Shown: positions 15,712 through 24,008 of the stretch, one piece after another
Layout: each line of letters opens with the position of its first letter
Numbering within the stretch: the first letter of the stretch is position 1
NCBI RefSeq assembly: GCF_010728325.1
Contig: NZ_AP022570.1
Coordinates: 4,526,001 to 4,590,000, forward strand
DNA from: Mycolicibacterium poriferae
GTDB taxonomy: Bacteria; Actinomycetota; Actinomycetes; Mycobacteriales; Mycobacteriaceae
Reading direction: 5' to 3'
DNA: 64,000 nucleotides
The notes under the pieces: model-generated
Told to the model about the DNA's origin: nothing
Database searches by the model: none
The model's input: only the letters and a program-made list of their open reading frames with translations
Program-made: the position numbers and the translations under genes

Positions 15712-17160
15712 ATGAAGCGGCTCAACGGCATGGACGCCATGCTGTTGTACAGCGAGACCCCGAACCTGCACACCCACACGTTGAAGGTCGCGATACTCGA
15801 TGCGTCGGGGTACGCCGGCGAGGACGGAGCCCCGTACGGCTTCGAGGCCTTCCGCCGGACGGTCGCGCGCCGGCTGCATCTGCTGGACCCGTTGCGCTAC
15901 CGGCTGGTCGACATACCATGGCACCTGCATCACCCGATGTGGCTGCAGGACTGTCCGGTGGACCTGGACTATCACCTGCGTCGCGTCCGGGTCCCCGGCC
16001 CCGGCGGGCGCCGCGAACTCGACCGGGTGATCGGCGAGATCGCCAGCACGCCGCTGGACCGCAGTAAGCCGTTGTGGGAATTCCACTTCGCCGAGGGCAT
16101 GGCCGATCAGCGGTTCGCTCTGATCGGGAAGGTGCACCACACCCTCGCCGACGGGGTGGCGTCGGCCAATCTGCTTGCCCGGCTGATAAGTCTGTCCGGC
16201 GACGAGCAGGACGAACGTGATGATCCTCCGGCCGGCTGTGAGGCACCGTCCGACGGCCAGTTGCTCAGAGAAGCCCAGCTGGACCACTTTCAGAACATCG
16301 CCGAGCTGCCGGGACTGGTCGCCGATACCGTGCGGGGACTGTCCCGGTTGCGGCGGCGGTCCCGCCAGCGTCGCGCTCACCCCGACCTGGCCAAACCCTT
16401 CAATGCCCCACCCACGTTCCTCAACCACGTCGTTTCGCCGGTCCGCACATTCGCGACGGCGTCGCTGTCGCTGGCCGAGGTCAAGGAGACCGCCAAGCAC
16501 CTGGGGGTGACGTTCAACGACGTCGTACTGGCCGTGGCCGCCGGTGGCCTGCGCGAGTTGTTGCTGCGTTATGACGGGCGGGCCGACCGCCCAATCCTGG
16601 CGACGGTGCCCGTCGCCATCGACAGATCCGCGGAGCGGGTCACCGGAAACGAAATCGGCGGAATGATGGTCTCGCTGCCGGTGCACATCGACGACGCCAG
16701 GCAACGGGTGACGCTGACGTCGCTGGCGACCGCACGCGCCAAGGAGGACAACGAGCTGCTCGGGCCGGCGCTGCAGGGCCGGATGCTCGAATACCTCCCC
16801 CCGCCGTTTGCTCCGACGCTGTTCCGCCTGCAGGCCAAGCGCGCGGATCACAACCGGCTGATGAACGTCGCGGTGTCCAATGTGCCCGGTCCGCGGAAGC
16901 GGGGTCACATCGGTGGAGCGCCGGTCACCGAGATCTATTCGGTGGGTGTGCTTTCGGCGGGCAGTGCATTCAACATGACGGTGTGGAGCTATGTCGATCA
17001 GGTCGACATCGCGGTGTTGTCCGACGATGCCACCTTCGACGATCCGCACGAGGCCACCGACGCGATGGTGAGCGCGTTCGGGGAGTTACGTCGCGTCTGC
17101 GGTCTGCCGATCCCCGGCGTCGTGGACTCGGCGATGGCTCCGGCACCGGCCGAGAGCTAA
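15712..17160 (+). CDS. WS/DGAT family O-acyltransferase (wax ester synthase/diacylglycerol acyltransferase)
   Basis: 482 residues. It starts MKRLNGMDAMLLYSET, has the catalytic HHxxxDG motif as VHHTLADGVASANLL near residue 140, and ends with the NVAVSNVPGPR block. Members of this family make triacylglycerol or wax esters from acyl-CoA at the membrane and lipid-body surface. The stop codon overlaps the stop of the convergent FadD12-like gene. From memory the order resembles the M. tuberculosis Rv1425-Rv1428c locus, making this the Rv1425 counterpart. It is probably part of core lipid storage and not of the catabolic regulon, since no palindrome precedes it. Confidence 0.92.
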   Translation: MKRLNGMDAMLLYSETPNLHTHTLKVAILDASGYAGEDGAPYGFEAFRRTVARRLHLLDPLRYRLVDIPWHLHHPMWLQDCPVDLDYHLRRVRVPGPGGRRELDRVIGEIASTPLDRSKPLWEFHFAEGMADQRFALIGKVHHTLADGVASANLLARLISLSGDEQDERDDPPAGCEAPSDGQLLREAQLDHFQNIAELPGLVADTVRGLSRLRRRSRQRRAHPDLAKPFNAPPTFLNHVVSPVRTFATASLSLAEVKETAKHLGVTFNDVVLAVAAGGLRELLLRYDGRADRPILATVPVAIDRSAERVTGNEIGGMMVSLPVHIDDARQRVTLTSLATARAKEDNELLGPALQGRMLEYLPPPFAPTLFRLQAKRADHNRLMNVAVSNVPGPRKRGHIGGAPVTEIYSVGVLSAGSAFNMTVWSYVDQVDIAVLSDDATFDDPHEATDAMVSAFGELRRVCGLPIPGVVDSAMAPAPAES

Positions 17161-18818
17161 CCTGGCCGGTTGCGCAGCTCGTTGCGGAGGATCTTGCCGG
17201 TGCTGCCGCGCGGCAACGCGGGCAGCAGTGTGATGTCGCGGGGCACCTTGTAATTGGCGAGGTTGTCACGGACGTCCTGTTTGAGATCGTCCACTTCGAC
17301 GGACGCCCCCTTGTCGAGTACCACGAACGCGGCGAGCCGCTGGCCGTACTGCTCGTCGTCCACACCGAGCACCGCCGCTTCGGCCACGCCCGGATGGGCG
17401 GCGAGGGTCTTCTCCACCTCGATGGGATAGACGTTCTCCCCGCCGGAGACGATCATCTCGTCGTCGCGACCGACCACGAACAGCCTGCCGGCCGCGTCGA
17501 GGTATCCCATGTCCCCCGAGGCCATGAAGCCGTCGTGGAAGTCCTTGGTGGCACCCGAGGTGTATCCGTCGAACAGCGTCGAGCTGCGCACGAAAATCTG
17601 GCCGACCTCTCCGTCGGCCACCTCGCGGTGGTCGGCGGAGAGGATGCGCAGCTCGGTACCGTCGGCGGGCCGGCCCGCGGTGTCCGGCGCAGCGCGCAGG
17701 TCTGCGGGGGTGGCGGTGGCGATCATGCCCGCTTCGGTGGCGTTGTAGTTGTTGTAGATGACGTCGCCGAACTGGTCCATGAAGGCGGTGACCACGTCCG
17801 GGCGCATCCGCGAGCCCGACGCGGTGGCGAATCGAAGCGACTTGGCGCTGTAGCGGTTTCGCACGTCGTCGGGTAGGTCCATGATGCGGTCGAACATCAC
17901 CGGCACGACCGCCAGACCGGTGGCCCGGTGCCGGTCGATCAGCGCCAGCGTGGCCTCCGGATCGAACTTGCGGCGGGTGACGATCGGGCAGGCCAGCAGC
18001 GCGGCGAACAGCAGCTGCGAGAAGCCCCACGCGTGAAACATCGGCGCGGCGATGACGATCGGCTCCTCGGCGCGCCACGGGGTGCGGTCGAGGACTGCCT
18101 TCAGGTCGCCCGCGCCGCCGCTGCCTGCAGATCGTTTGGCGCCCTTCGGCGCTCCGGTGGTGCCGGAGGTCAGCAGGATCACGTCGCTCTTGCGGCTGGC
18201 AGGCTGCGGCCGTCGGCCGAGGTGAGCCTCGATGAGCGAGTCGACTGTGGCGGTGGCGCTGCCGGTTACGTCGGCGTTGTCGGTGCTGTCGGCGCTGTCG
18301 GCGCTGTCGGTCCAGGCCAGTATCCGCGTGGCGTTCGGAATGTCGCGCAGCGCCCGCTCGACGGTGTCGGTGAACTCCTCGTCATAGATCACGGTGATCG
18401 GCCTGCCGGCGCTCTCCCGCTCGATCACCTCCGCCATGGCGGGCCCGGCGAACGACGTGTTCAACAACACGACATCGGCACCGATGCGGTTGGCGCCGAC
18501 CAGCGCCTCGATGAAGCCGCGGTGGTTTCGGCACATCACCGCCACCGTCGCCGGTAGGCCGGAGTCCGGATTGCGCTGCTGCAGTGCGACACCGAGTGCG
18601 TCACAACGGTCGTCGAGCTGCCTCCAGGTCAATGTGCCGCGTTCGTCGATCAGGCCTGCGCGGTCGGGGCAGCGCTGGGCCGCGGCGGCGAAGCCCACGG
18701 TGGCGGTCAGGCCGGCACGACGCATCGCCATCCCCATGCGCAGGTATCGGTCCGGGCGCATCGGCGCGATGAGTCGGGCACGCCACAGCGTGCCCACCAA
18801 GCCCCATGCATCCGCCAT
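17157..18818 (-). CDS. fadD12: Fatty-acid CoA ligase, FadD12-like
   Basis: 553 residues of the ANL (AMP-binding) superfamily. It has the P-loop LLTSGTTGAPKGAKRS, the hinge GDMGYLDAAGRLFVVGRDDEM and the C-terminal lysine motif RGSTGKILRNEL. The N-terminal APMRPDRYLRMG and TATVGFAAAAQRCPDR match what I remember of mycobacterial FadD12. It activates a fatty acid to acyl-CoA, which can feed the neighbouring WS/DGAT and the acyltransferase five bases upstream. An internal run of DSA/DST repeats (see 18270-18311) sits in a surface loop. The symbol is by resemblance and neighbourhood. Confidence 0.88.
   Translation of the reverse strand: MADAWGLVGTLWRARLIAPMRPDRYLRMGMAMRRAGLTATVGFAAAAQRCPDRAGLIDERGTLTWRQLDDRCDALGVALQQRNPDSGLPATVAVMCRNHRGFIEALVGANRIGADVVLLNTSFAGPAMAEVIERESAGRPITVIYDEEFTDTVERALRDIPNATRILAWTDSADSADSTDNADVTGSATATVDSLIEAHLGRRPQPASRKSDVILLTSGTTGAPKGAKRSAGSGGAGDLKAVLDRTPWRAEEPIVIAAPMFHAWGFSQLLFAALLACPIVTRRKFDPEATLALIDRHRATGLAVVPVMFDRIMDLPDDVRNRYSAKSLRFATASGSRMRPDVVTAFMDQFGDVIYNNYNATEAGMIATATPADLRAAPDTAGRPADGTELRILSADHREVADGEVGQIFVRSSTLFDGYTSGATKDFHDGFMASGDMGYLDAAGRLFVVGRDDEMIVSGGENVYPIEVEKTLAAHPGVAEAAVLGVDDEQYGQRLAAFVVLDKGASVEVDDLKQDVRDNLANYKVPRDITLLPALPRGSTGKILRNELRNRPG
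18270..18311 (-). repeat. 9-base tandem repeat inside the fadD12-like gene
   Basis: Four to five copies of a nine-base unit (gtcggcgct and variants) encode a DSA/DST/DNA tripeptide run in the ligase. The copies keep the frame. Such tracts vary in copy number by slippage; here that would only lengthen or shorten an acidic loop. Confidence 0.7.
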
Positions 18819-18823
18819 GTTTG

Positions 18824-19621
18824 TCAGCCCAGTATCGGGAATCGGCGGTTGCGAGCGAGATCGTCCAGTGCCGCCTGCATGACGGCGCGCACGTGTAGAT
18901 CGACCTGCTCGACATCGGGGTCCTCCCCGAACTCGGCGACCACGTCGATCGGCTCCAGGACGCGGGTCACGATCTTGGCCGGTAGCGGGAGGTTGGGCGG
19001 GACGATCAACGAGAGCCCGAAGGGAAAGCCGACGCTGACGGGCAGAATCTCCATCCGCGCGCGGGTCAGGCCGAGGCGGCGTGCGAGCGAGTCGCCGCGG
19101 GCCAGGAACAGCTGAGTTTCCTGCGCACCGATGGACACCATCGGCACGATCGGCACACCGGTGTCGACGGCGGTACGGACATATCCTGTGCGGCCGTTGA
19201 AATCCACGACGTTCGCCGTCATCGTCGGACGGTAGGAGTCGTAGTCGCCCCCGGGGAACACCAGCACGACCGCGCCTGATCGCAGTGCTGCCGCCGCGTT
19301 GTCGCGACTGGCCTCGATGACACCCGCCTTGCGCAGGTAGTCACCGAGCGGCCCCATGAACACGCCGTAGTGCGCCAGCGTGTAGAGCGGTCGGTCGAAG
19401 CCGAAGTGTCCGTAGAACTGCGGCGCGAACACCAACACGTCAGGGGTGAGCATGCCGCCCGAGTGGTTCGACACGACGAGCGCACCGCCGGCGGCGGGCA
19501 GGGCGTCCATGCCGCGGACTTCCGCACGGAAGTATCGTGTGATGACCGGCCCCACCCAGCTGGTGATCTGACGGGTGAAACCGGGATCCCATTTGGCCGT
19601 CTCGGCCGGCTCGTCCGACAT
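18824..19621 (-). CDS. Acyltransferase of the lysophosphatidate/diacylglycerol acyltransferase type
   Basis: 265 residues. Two blocks of glycerolipid acyltransferases are visible: VVSNHSGGMLTPDVLVF, where the usual H-x4-D reads NHSGG with the aspartate three residues further on, and VLVFPGGDYDSYRP for the second motif. That combination is nearer to the plant PES/DGAT-like branch than to classic PlsC. No clear membrane-spanning segment. The gene starts the minus-strand pair with the FadD12-like ligase, as does the Rv1428c/Rv1427c pair in M. tuberculosis as I remember it. It probably uses the acyl-CoA made by that ligase. The unusual inverted repeat at 19629-19665 lies in its promoter region. 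Confidence 0.85.
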   Translation of the reverse strand: MSDEPAETAKWDPGFTRQITSWVGPVITRYFRAEVRGMDALPAAGGALVVSNHSGGMLTPDVLVFAPQFYGHFGFDRPLYTLAHYGVFMGPLGDYLRKAGVIEASRDNAAAALRSGAVVLVFPGGDYDSYRPTMTANVVDFNGRTGYVRTAVDTGVPIVPMVSIGAQETQLFLARGDSLARRLGLTRARMEILPVSVGFPFGLSLIVPPNLPLPAKIVTRVLEPIDVVAEFGEDPDVEQVDLHVRAVMQAALDDLARNRRFPILG

Positions 19622-19628
19622 GGTAGAT

Positions 19629-19665
19629 GGATATGTTACTCTCAGATTTGGAGAATGTCATATCC
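19629..19665. promoter_or_regulatory. Long inverted repeat between divergent acyltransferase and epimerase genes
   Basis: GGATATG (19629-19635) and CATATCC (19659-19665) are perfect inverted arms, and inside them ACTCTC (19638-19643) faces GAGAAT (19651-19656). Over the full 15-base arms 12 positions pair. It lies eight bases before the acyltransferase start and 18 before the epimerase start, so a bound protein would affect both. The inner halves resemble the regulon half-sites but point the other way. Confidence 0.5.
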
Positions 19666-19682
19666 GCAGCTAGGGGGCGTTG

Positions 19683-20744
19683 ATGCCGGGTACGGTGCTT
19701 GTCACCGGAGGTTTCGGGCTGGTCGGATCGGCCACGGTGCGGCGACTCGCCGAGCTCGGACGCACCGTCGTCGTCGCCGACTTGGGCAGCCCCGCCAACC
19801 GCGAGGCGCAGGCGGGACTACCCGCCGGAGTCACGGCACGGTGGGTCGACCTCACCGACGCCGAGCAGACCGCGGAGTTGGTCGCCGACGTGGCCCCCGA
19901 GGTCATCATCCACCTGGCCGCGATCATTCCACCGGGGATCTACAAGAACCGGTCGCTGGCCCGGAAAGTCAATGTCGACGCCACTGCGACCCTGGTGAAG
20001 ATCGCCGAGGCACAGCCCGAACCTCCGCGGTTCGTGCAGGCGTCCAGCAATGCTGTCTTCGGTTCGCGGAATCCGCACCGGGCAACCGGACCGGTGACCG
20101 CGGACATGCCCATGAAGCACTCCGACCTCTACAGCGCCCACAAGGCCCAGGCCGAGGAGATCGTGCGGGCATCGTCGCTCCCGTGGGTGGTGCTGCGACT
20201 CGGCGGGGTCCTCAGCACTGATCCCAAGGCGATCCCGTTCTCCTCCGAAGCGCTGTACTTCGAGAGCCTGCTGCCCACCGACGGCAGACTGCACAGTGTC
20301 GACGTCCGAGACGTCGCATGGGCGTTCGCCGCCGCGACGACCGCCGACGTGGTGGGTGAGATTCTGCTGATCGCCGGGGACGACTCGCACCGACGGGTGC
20401 AGGGTGAGGTCGGCAAAGCGCTGGCCGAGGCCCGCGGCCTCAAAGGCGGCTTGGTGCCCGGCCGCAAGGGCGACCCGAACAGCGACGACGACTGGTTCGT
20501 CACCGACTGGATGGACACCGCCCGAGCTCAGGAAGCGCTGCAGTTCCAGCACTATTCGTGGCACGACATGCTGGCGGAGTCGCGCGCGCAGGCCGGGCCG
20601 TCCCGGTATGTCCTGCCTCTGCTGGCACCGCTCGTGCGGGCGTTGTTGAAGCGCCGCGGGGCCTACTGGAAACAGCCGGGACAGTACGCCGATCCGTGGG
20701 GTGCCGTCCGTCGCAAGCTGGGAGACCCGTCCCCGGACGCGTGA
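19683..20744 (+). CDS. NAD-dependent epimerase/dehydratase family protein
   Basis: 353 residues of the extended SDR type. The nucleotide-binding motif GGFGLVGSATVRRL comes immediately, then HLAAIIPPG, the catalytic region SSNAVFGSRN, and S-x2-YSAHKAQAEEIV carrying Y-x3-K. I chose the ATG at 19683 after AGGGGG; a TTG three bases earlier is possible. Relatives act on nucleotide sugars or reduce beta-hydroxy-steroid-like ketones, and the substrate here is unknown. It is transcribed away from the acyltransferase-FadD12 pair and ends three bases before the convergent SDR stop. Confidence 0.85.
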   Translation: MPGTVLVTGGFGLVGSATVRRLAELGRTVVVADLGSPANREAQAGLPAGVTARWVDLTDAEQTAELVADVAPEVIIHLAAIIPPGIYKNRSLARKVNVDATATLVKIAEAQPEPPRFVQASSNAVFGSRNPHRATGPVTADMPMKHSDLYSAHKAQAEEIVRASSLPWVVLRLGGVLSTDPKAIPFSSEALYFESLLPTDGRLHSVDVRDVAWAFAAATTADVVGEILLIAGDDSHRRVQGEVGKALAEARGLKGGLVPGRKGDPNSDDDWFVTDWMDTARAQEALQFQHYSWHDMLAESRAQAGPSRYVLPLLAPLVRALLKRRGAYWKQPGQYADPWGAVRRKLGDPSPDA

Positions 20745-20747
20745 CCC

Positions 20748-21551
20748 TCACCCCGGGCCGAGGGTGGCTTCGCCCGTCTGCGGATGGAAGTACCAACCGC
20801 CGGCCGCCTCCGTGCCGCCGTCGATGTGGATGGTCTGCCCCGTGATGTACGACGCCATGTCGGAGGCGAGGAACACCGCTGCCGCTGCCATCTCGTCGAC
20901 ATCACCGGCTCGGCGCATCGGAATTCCGCCGCCGACGCCGTCGAGTCCACCTCCCGTCAGCCCGCGCAGACCCTCGGTCATCGTCAGGTCGGGTGCCAGC
21001 GCGTTGACCCGGATGCGGTGGGGCGCCAGCTCGAAGGACGCGGTCTTGGTGTAGTTGATCACGCCCGCCTTGGCGGCCGCATAGGCGGCGTACCCGGGGG
21101 CTGCGCGGGCGCCCTCGATCGAGGTGACGTTGATGACGCTGCCCGGGTGCGACGTGTCGACCAGACGGCGGGCCACCCGTTGCGTGCACAACAGGACGTG
21201 GCGGAGGTTGCTGCGATACAGCGCATCCCAGCCTTTCTCGGAGGTTTCCAGCAGCGGTGAGTTGAAGGTGCCGCCGGCGTTGTTGACCAGAATCGACACG
21301 AGACCGAGCTCCTGTTCGGTGCGCTGCAGCGCGACGTCGACGGCCTCGCCGTCACGCACGTCGGTCGTCAGGCCCAGGCCGCCGACCGCCTCGGCCGCCG
21401 CGGCGCAGGTCTGCGGATCCCGTTCCCAGATGGCCACCGATGCGCCGAATGCCGCCAGACCCTCGGCGATTCCGCGGCCGATGCCCGCTCCTCCCCCGGT
21501 GACGACTGCGGCGCGACCGGTCAGCAGGATGTCGGACGGCGTGATGGTCAT
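20748..21551 (-). CDS. Short-chain dehydrogenase/reductase, last gene of the 19-gene operon
   Basis: 267 residues, classical SDR. TGGGAGIGRGIAEGLAAFG is the cofactor motif, NNAGG is present, serine is in NVTSIEGA, and Y-x3-K is YAAAKAG. The C-terminal ITGQTIHIDGGT is followed by an unusual tail (GGWYFHPQTGE). It should oxidise or reduce a hydroxyl/keto group, for example on a ring or 3-hydroxyacyl intermediate. The start is 11 bases downstream of the double CoA-transferase stop. It closes the long minus-strand operon that begins at 41508. Confidence 0.88.
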   Translation of the reverse strand: MTITPSDILLTGRAAVVTGGGAGIGRGIAEGLAAFGASVAIWERDPQTCAAAAEAVGGLGLTTDVRDGEAVDVALQRTEQELGLVSILVNNAGGTFNSPLLETSEKGWDALYRSNLRHVLLCTQRVARRLVDTSHPGSVINVTSIEGARAAPGYAAYAAAKAGVINYTKTASFELAPHRIRVNALAPDLTMTEGLRGLTGGGLDGVGGGIPMRRAGDVDEMAAAAVFLASDMASYITGQTIHIDGGTEAAGGWYFHPQTGEATLGPG

Positions 21552-21562
21552 GAACTTCGAGA

Positions 21563-24001
21563 TTAGCGGGCCGGCGCGGATCCGATGACGCCTTCGGCTT
21601 CGAGGCGGTCGACATCATCATCGTCGAGCCCGATCTCCCGGAGCAGTTCTCTGTTGTGCTGGCCGAGCAATGGTGCCGGCGTGGTGTGCACCCGCTCCGG
21701 CCCACGCGAGAATCTGAACGGCAACGTGCTGTGGAGCGTGTCCGGGTTGACCGGGTGCCCAACCGGCTCGAAGAATTTTCGCGACCGCAGCTGCGCGAGT
21801 TCGGTCTGCCGGTGCGGCTGCAGCACCTTGGCCACCGGCACGTCGTGTGCCCAGAGTGCGGACACGATCTCGTCCCCGGTGCGCTCGGCACACCAGGTGG
21901 ACAGATGTCGATCGATCAGGTCGTGGTGCGCGTGCCGCTGGTCCGCGGTGGCCAGCTCACCGGACACCACCCACTCGGGTCGGCCCAGTGCATCGCACAG
22001 ACCGGACCACTGCGCGTCGGTGGAGACCGCGATCGCGACCCAGCTGTCGGGGCGGCCGAACTCGTCGATCTCGTTGGTGCGGTACAGGTTCTGCGGCGCT
22101 GCGGCCGGTCCGCGATTGCCGGCACGTTGCAGCAACGCGCCATACGCCGAGTATTCGATGACCTGCTCAGCCGCGACATTCAGCGCTGCGTCGACCATCG
22201 CGGCCTCCACCACCGAGCCCTCGCCGGTGCGCTCCCGGTGGGCCAGCGCGAGCAGCAGCGCGTTGAGAGCGTGGATGCCTGCGTTGGGGTCGCCGACCGA
22301 GTAGGGCTCGTACGGGTTGCGGTCGGGATAACCCGTCAGCCAACTGATTCCGGCGGCAGCTTCGATGACGTAGGCGAACGCCGGGTTGTCGCGCCAGGGA
22401 CCGTCGAGGCCGAAACCCGGCATCCGCACCATGATCACATCGGGGCGAACGGCCTTGACCTCGTCGTAGGTCAGTCCCATGCTTTCCAGCACCCGGGGGG
22501 TGAAATTCTCCACCACGACGTCGGCGGTGGCGATCAGTCGCTTGAGCAGTTCGCGTCCCTCGGCACTCTGCAGATTGAGCGTCACGCCACGCTTGTTGGT
22601 GTTCAGGCCCGAGAAGATGGGCGAGCGTTCCCACCAGAGTTCCTCGGTGACCGGGATGCCTGCGATCAGCCTGGTGCCGTCGGGATGACGGGTCGATTCC
22701 ACATGGATCACGTCGGCGCCGAGCATGGCCAGCAGGTGGGTGCAACTCGGGCCGGCCCAGAAGGTGGTCATGTCGATCACCCGCAGACCGTCGAACGGCA
22801 GCCCCGTCCGCGGCGCACTCAGCCGCGAAATAGGATTCCAGGCTGCGGTTTCGCCAGATTCACGACCCGGAATCCTATTTCGCGGCAGCGAGCGGTAGTG
22901 GTCGGTGTGCTCGCCGAGGCGCGGGGCGGGCTCTGGTGGCCGCAACGCCGCGGGCGCCATGCGGTAGGGGTGGGCAGGTTGGGTGAACCCGTCGCGCGGA
23001 TTGACCACGAACGATTCGCGGGCGACGAAGTGATCCAGCCCTTGCACGTTGGCACCGTTGGCCACCGGGGCGTTGGGGATGCGGAACGCGGTGGCCAGGT
23101 CCCGGATCTCATCGACGGTCTGCTCACCAACCCACGCATAGAGCTCGTCGGCCTTCTCGTTGGCCTGCTGGGTGATCGACAGCGGCGAATCCTCGTCGAT
23201 CCAGTCATCGTGACCGGTCATCGCACACAGGTCGAACCACTGCTGGGCAGTGCCGCAACCGATGTCGATCAGACCGTCCTTGGCGAGGGCGATGCCGGGC
23301 ACCGTCAGGCGTCGCGCGTCGCGCCAGGGCCGGCCCAGCATCTCGTAGTAGCTGACCGGGTAGTAGGTCAACCCGAGGACGGCGGTCTCGAGCTTCGACA
23401 CATCGACGAGCTCGGCGCCGCCACGCAACCGGGAGGCCAACGTCGCCGCGCTGGCGTAGGCGCCGGCGAGATAGTCGCCGACCTGGCCTCCGACGTAGAC
23501 CGGTGCCCGGTCCGGGGCCCCGCGGCCCAGGCCGACGATCCCACCCGACCAGGCTTGCAGCGTGAATTCGGTCGCGGCCTTGTCCTTCCACGGCCCCTCG
23601 AGCCCGAACGAGGTGATCGCGGTGACCGTCAGGTGCGGGTGGCGCTGCCGGATCACCTCGGGTGCGAACCGGCCGTCGCCGGCCACGCCCGGCCCCCGGG
23701 ACCAGATGACGGCGTGCGCACCCGCCAGCAGGGCGTCGACGAACGCGTCGTCGGCATCCGGCTCGGCGATCACGGAGCGTTTCGAGCAGGACAGGAACGA
23801 GAACAGCCCACCGTCGGCACCGTCGGGGATCTCGGCACCCGATGCCGACCAGCCGCGCAGCGGGTCGCCTTCGGGTGGCTCGACCTTGATCACCTCGGCG
23901 CCACCATCGGCGAGCAGCTTCGTGCAGTACGCGCCGGCGATCCCGCTGGACAGGTCGATGACGACGTAGCCGGCAAGAGGCGGGTCAGGCTCCGGGTGCA
24001 C
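21563..24001 (-). CDS. Tandem (two-domain) CaiB/BaiF CoA-transferase
   Basis: 812 residues made of two complete family III CoA-transferase domains, about residues 8-370 and 400-800. Each has the opening signature (YVVIDLSSGIAGAYCTKLL; LRVIDMTTFWAGPSCTHLL) and a candidate catalytic aspartate (GGQVGDYLAGAY; YSVGDPNAGIH). Most family members are single-domain and dimerise as interlocked rings, so this fusion may be a covalent heterodimer. The linker is encoded by a perfect 18-base inverted repeat (22822-22886). The gene sits seven bases after the enoyl-CoA hydratase. It should move CoA to a dicarboxylate or ring-cleavage acid. Confidence 0.9.
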   Translation of the reverse strand: MHPEPDPPLAGYVVIDLSSGIAGAYCTKLLADGGAEVIKVEPPEGDPLRGWSASGAEIPDGADGGLFSFLSCSKRSVIAEPDADDAFVDALLAGAHAVIWSRGPGVAGDGRFAPEVIRQRHPHLTVTAITSFGLEGPWKDKAATEFTLQAWSGGIVGLGRGAPDRAPVYVGGQVGDYLAGAYASAATLASRLRGGAELVDVSKLETAVLGLTYYPVSYYEMLGRPWRDARRLTVPGIALAKDGLIDIGCGTAQQWFDLCAMTGHDDWIDEDSPLSITQQANEKADELYAWVGEQTVDEIRDLATAFRIPNAPVANGANVQGLDHFVARESFVVNPRDGFTQPAHPYRMAPAALRPPEPAPRLGEHTDHYRSLPRNRIPGRESGETAAWNPISRLSAPRTGLPFDGLRVIDMTTFWAGPSCTHLLAMLGADVIHVESTRHPDGTRLIAGIPVTEELWWERSPIFSGLNTNKRGVTLNLQSAEGRELLKRLIATADVVVENFTPRVLESMGLTYDEVKAVRPDVIMVRMPGFGLDGPWRDNPAFAYVIEAAAGISWLTGYPDRNPYEPYSVGDPNAGIHALNALLLALAHRERTGEGSVVEAAMVDAALNVAAEQVIEYSAYGALLQRAGNRGPAAAPQNLYRTNEIDEFGRPDSWVAIAVSTDAQWSGLCDALGRPEWVVSGELATADQRHAHHDLIDRHLSTWCAERTGDEIVSALWAHDVPVAKVLQPHRQTELAQLRSRKFFEPVGHPVNPDTLHSTLPFRFSRGPERVHTTPAPLLGQHNRELLREIGLDDDDVDRLEAEGVIGSAPAR
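22822..22886. repeat. 18-base perfect inverted repeat in the linker of the double CoA-transferase
   Basis: GCCGCGAAATAGGATTCC (22822-22839) is repeated exactly in reverse complement at 22869-22886, with 29 bases between. It is read through in frame and encodes the linker of about 22 residues between the two enzyme domains. Such a strong hairpin with an AT-rich core is out of place in this GC-rich gene. It looks like a small palindromic repeat that was inserted or left over from the junction of two former genes. I see no other copy in the window. Confidence 0.75.
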
Positions 24002-24008
24002 GGAGGGT

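Noticed and set aside
18270..18311. The 9-base repeat in the fadD12-like gene as a phase-variable switch
   Set aside because: The unit is a multiple of three, so copy-number change cannot shift the frame.
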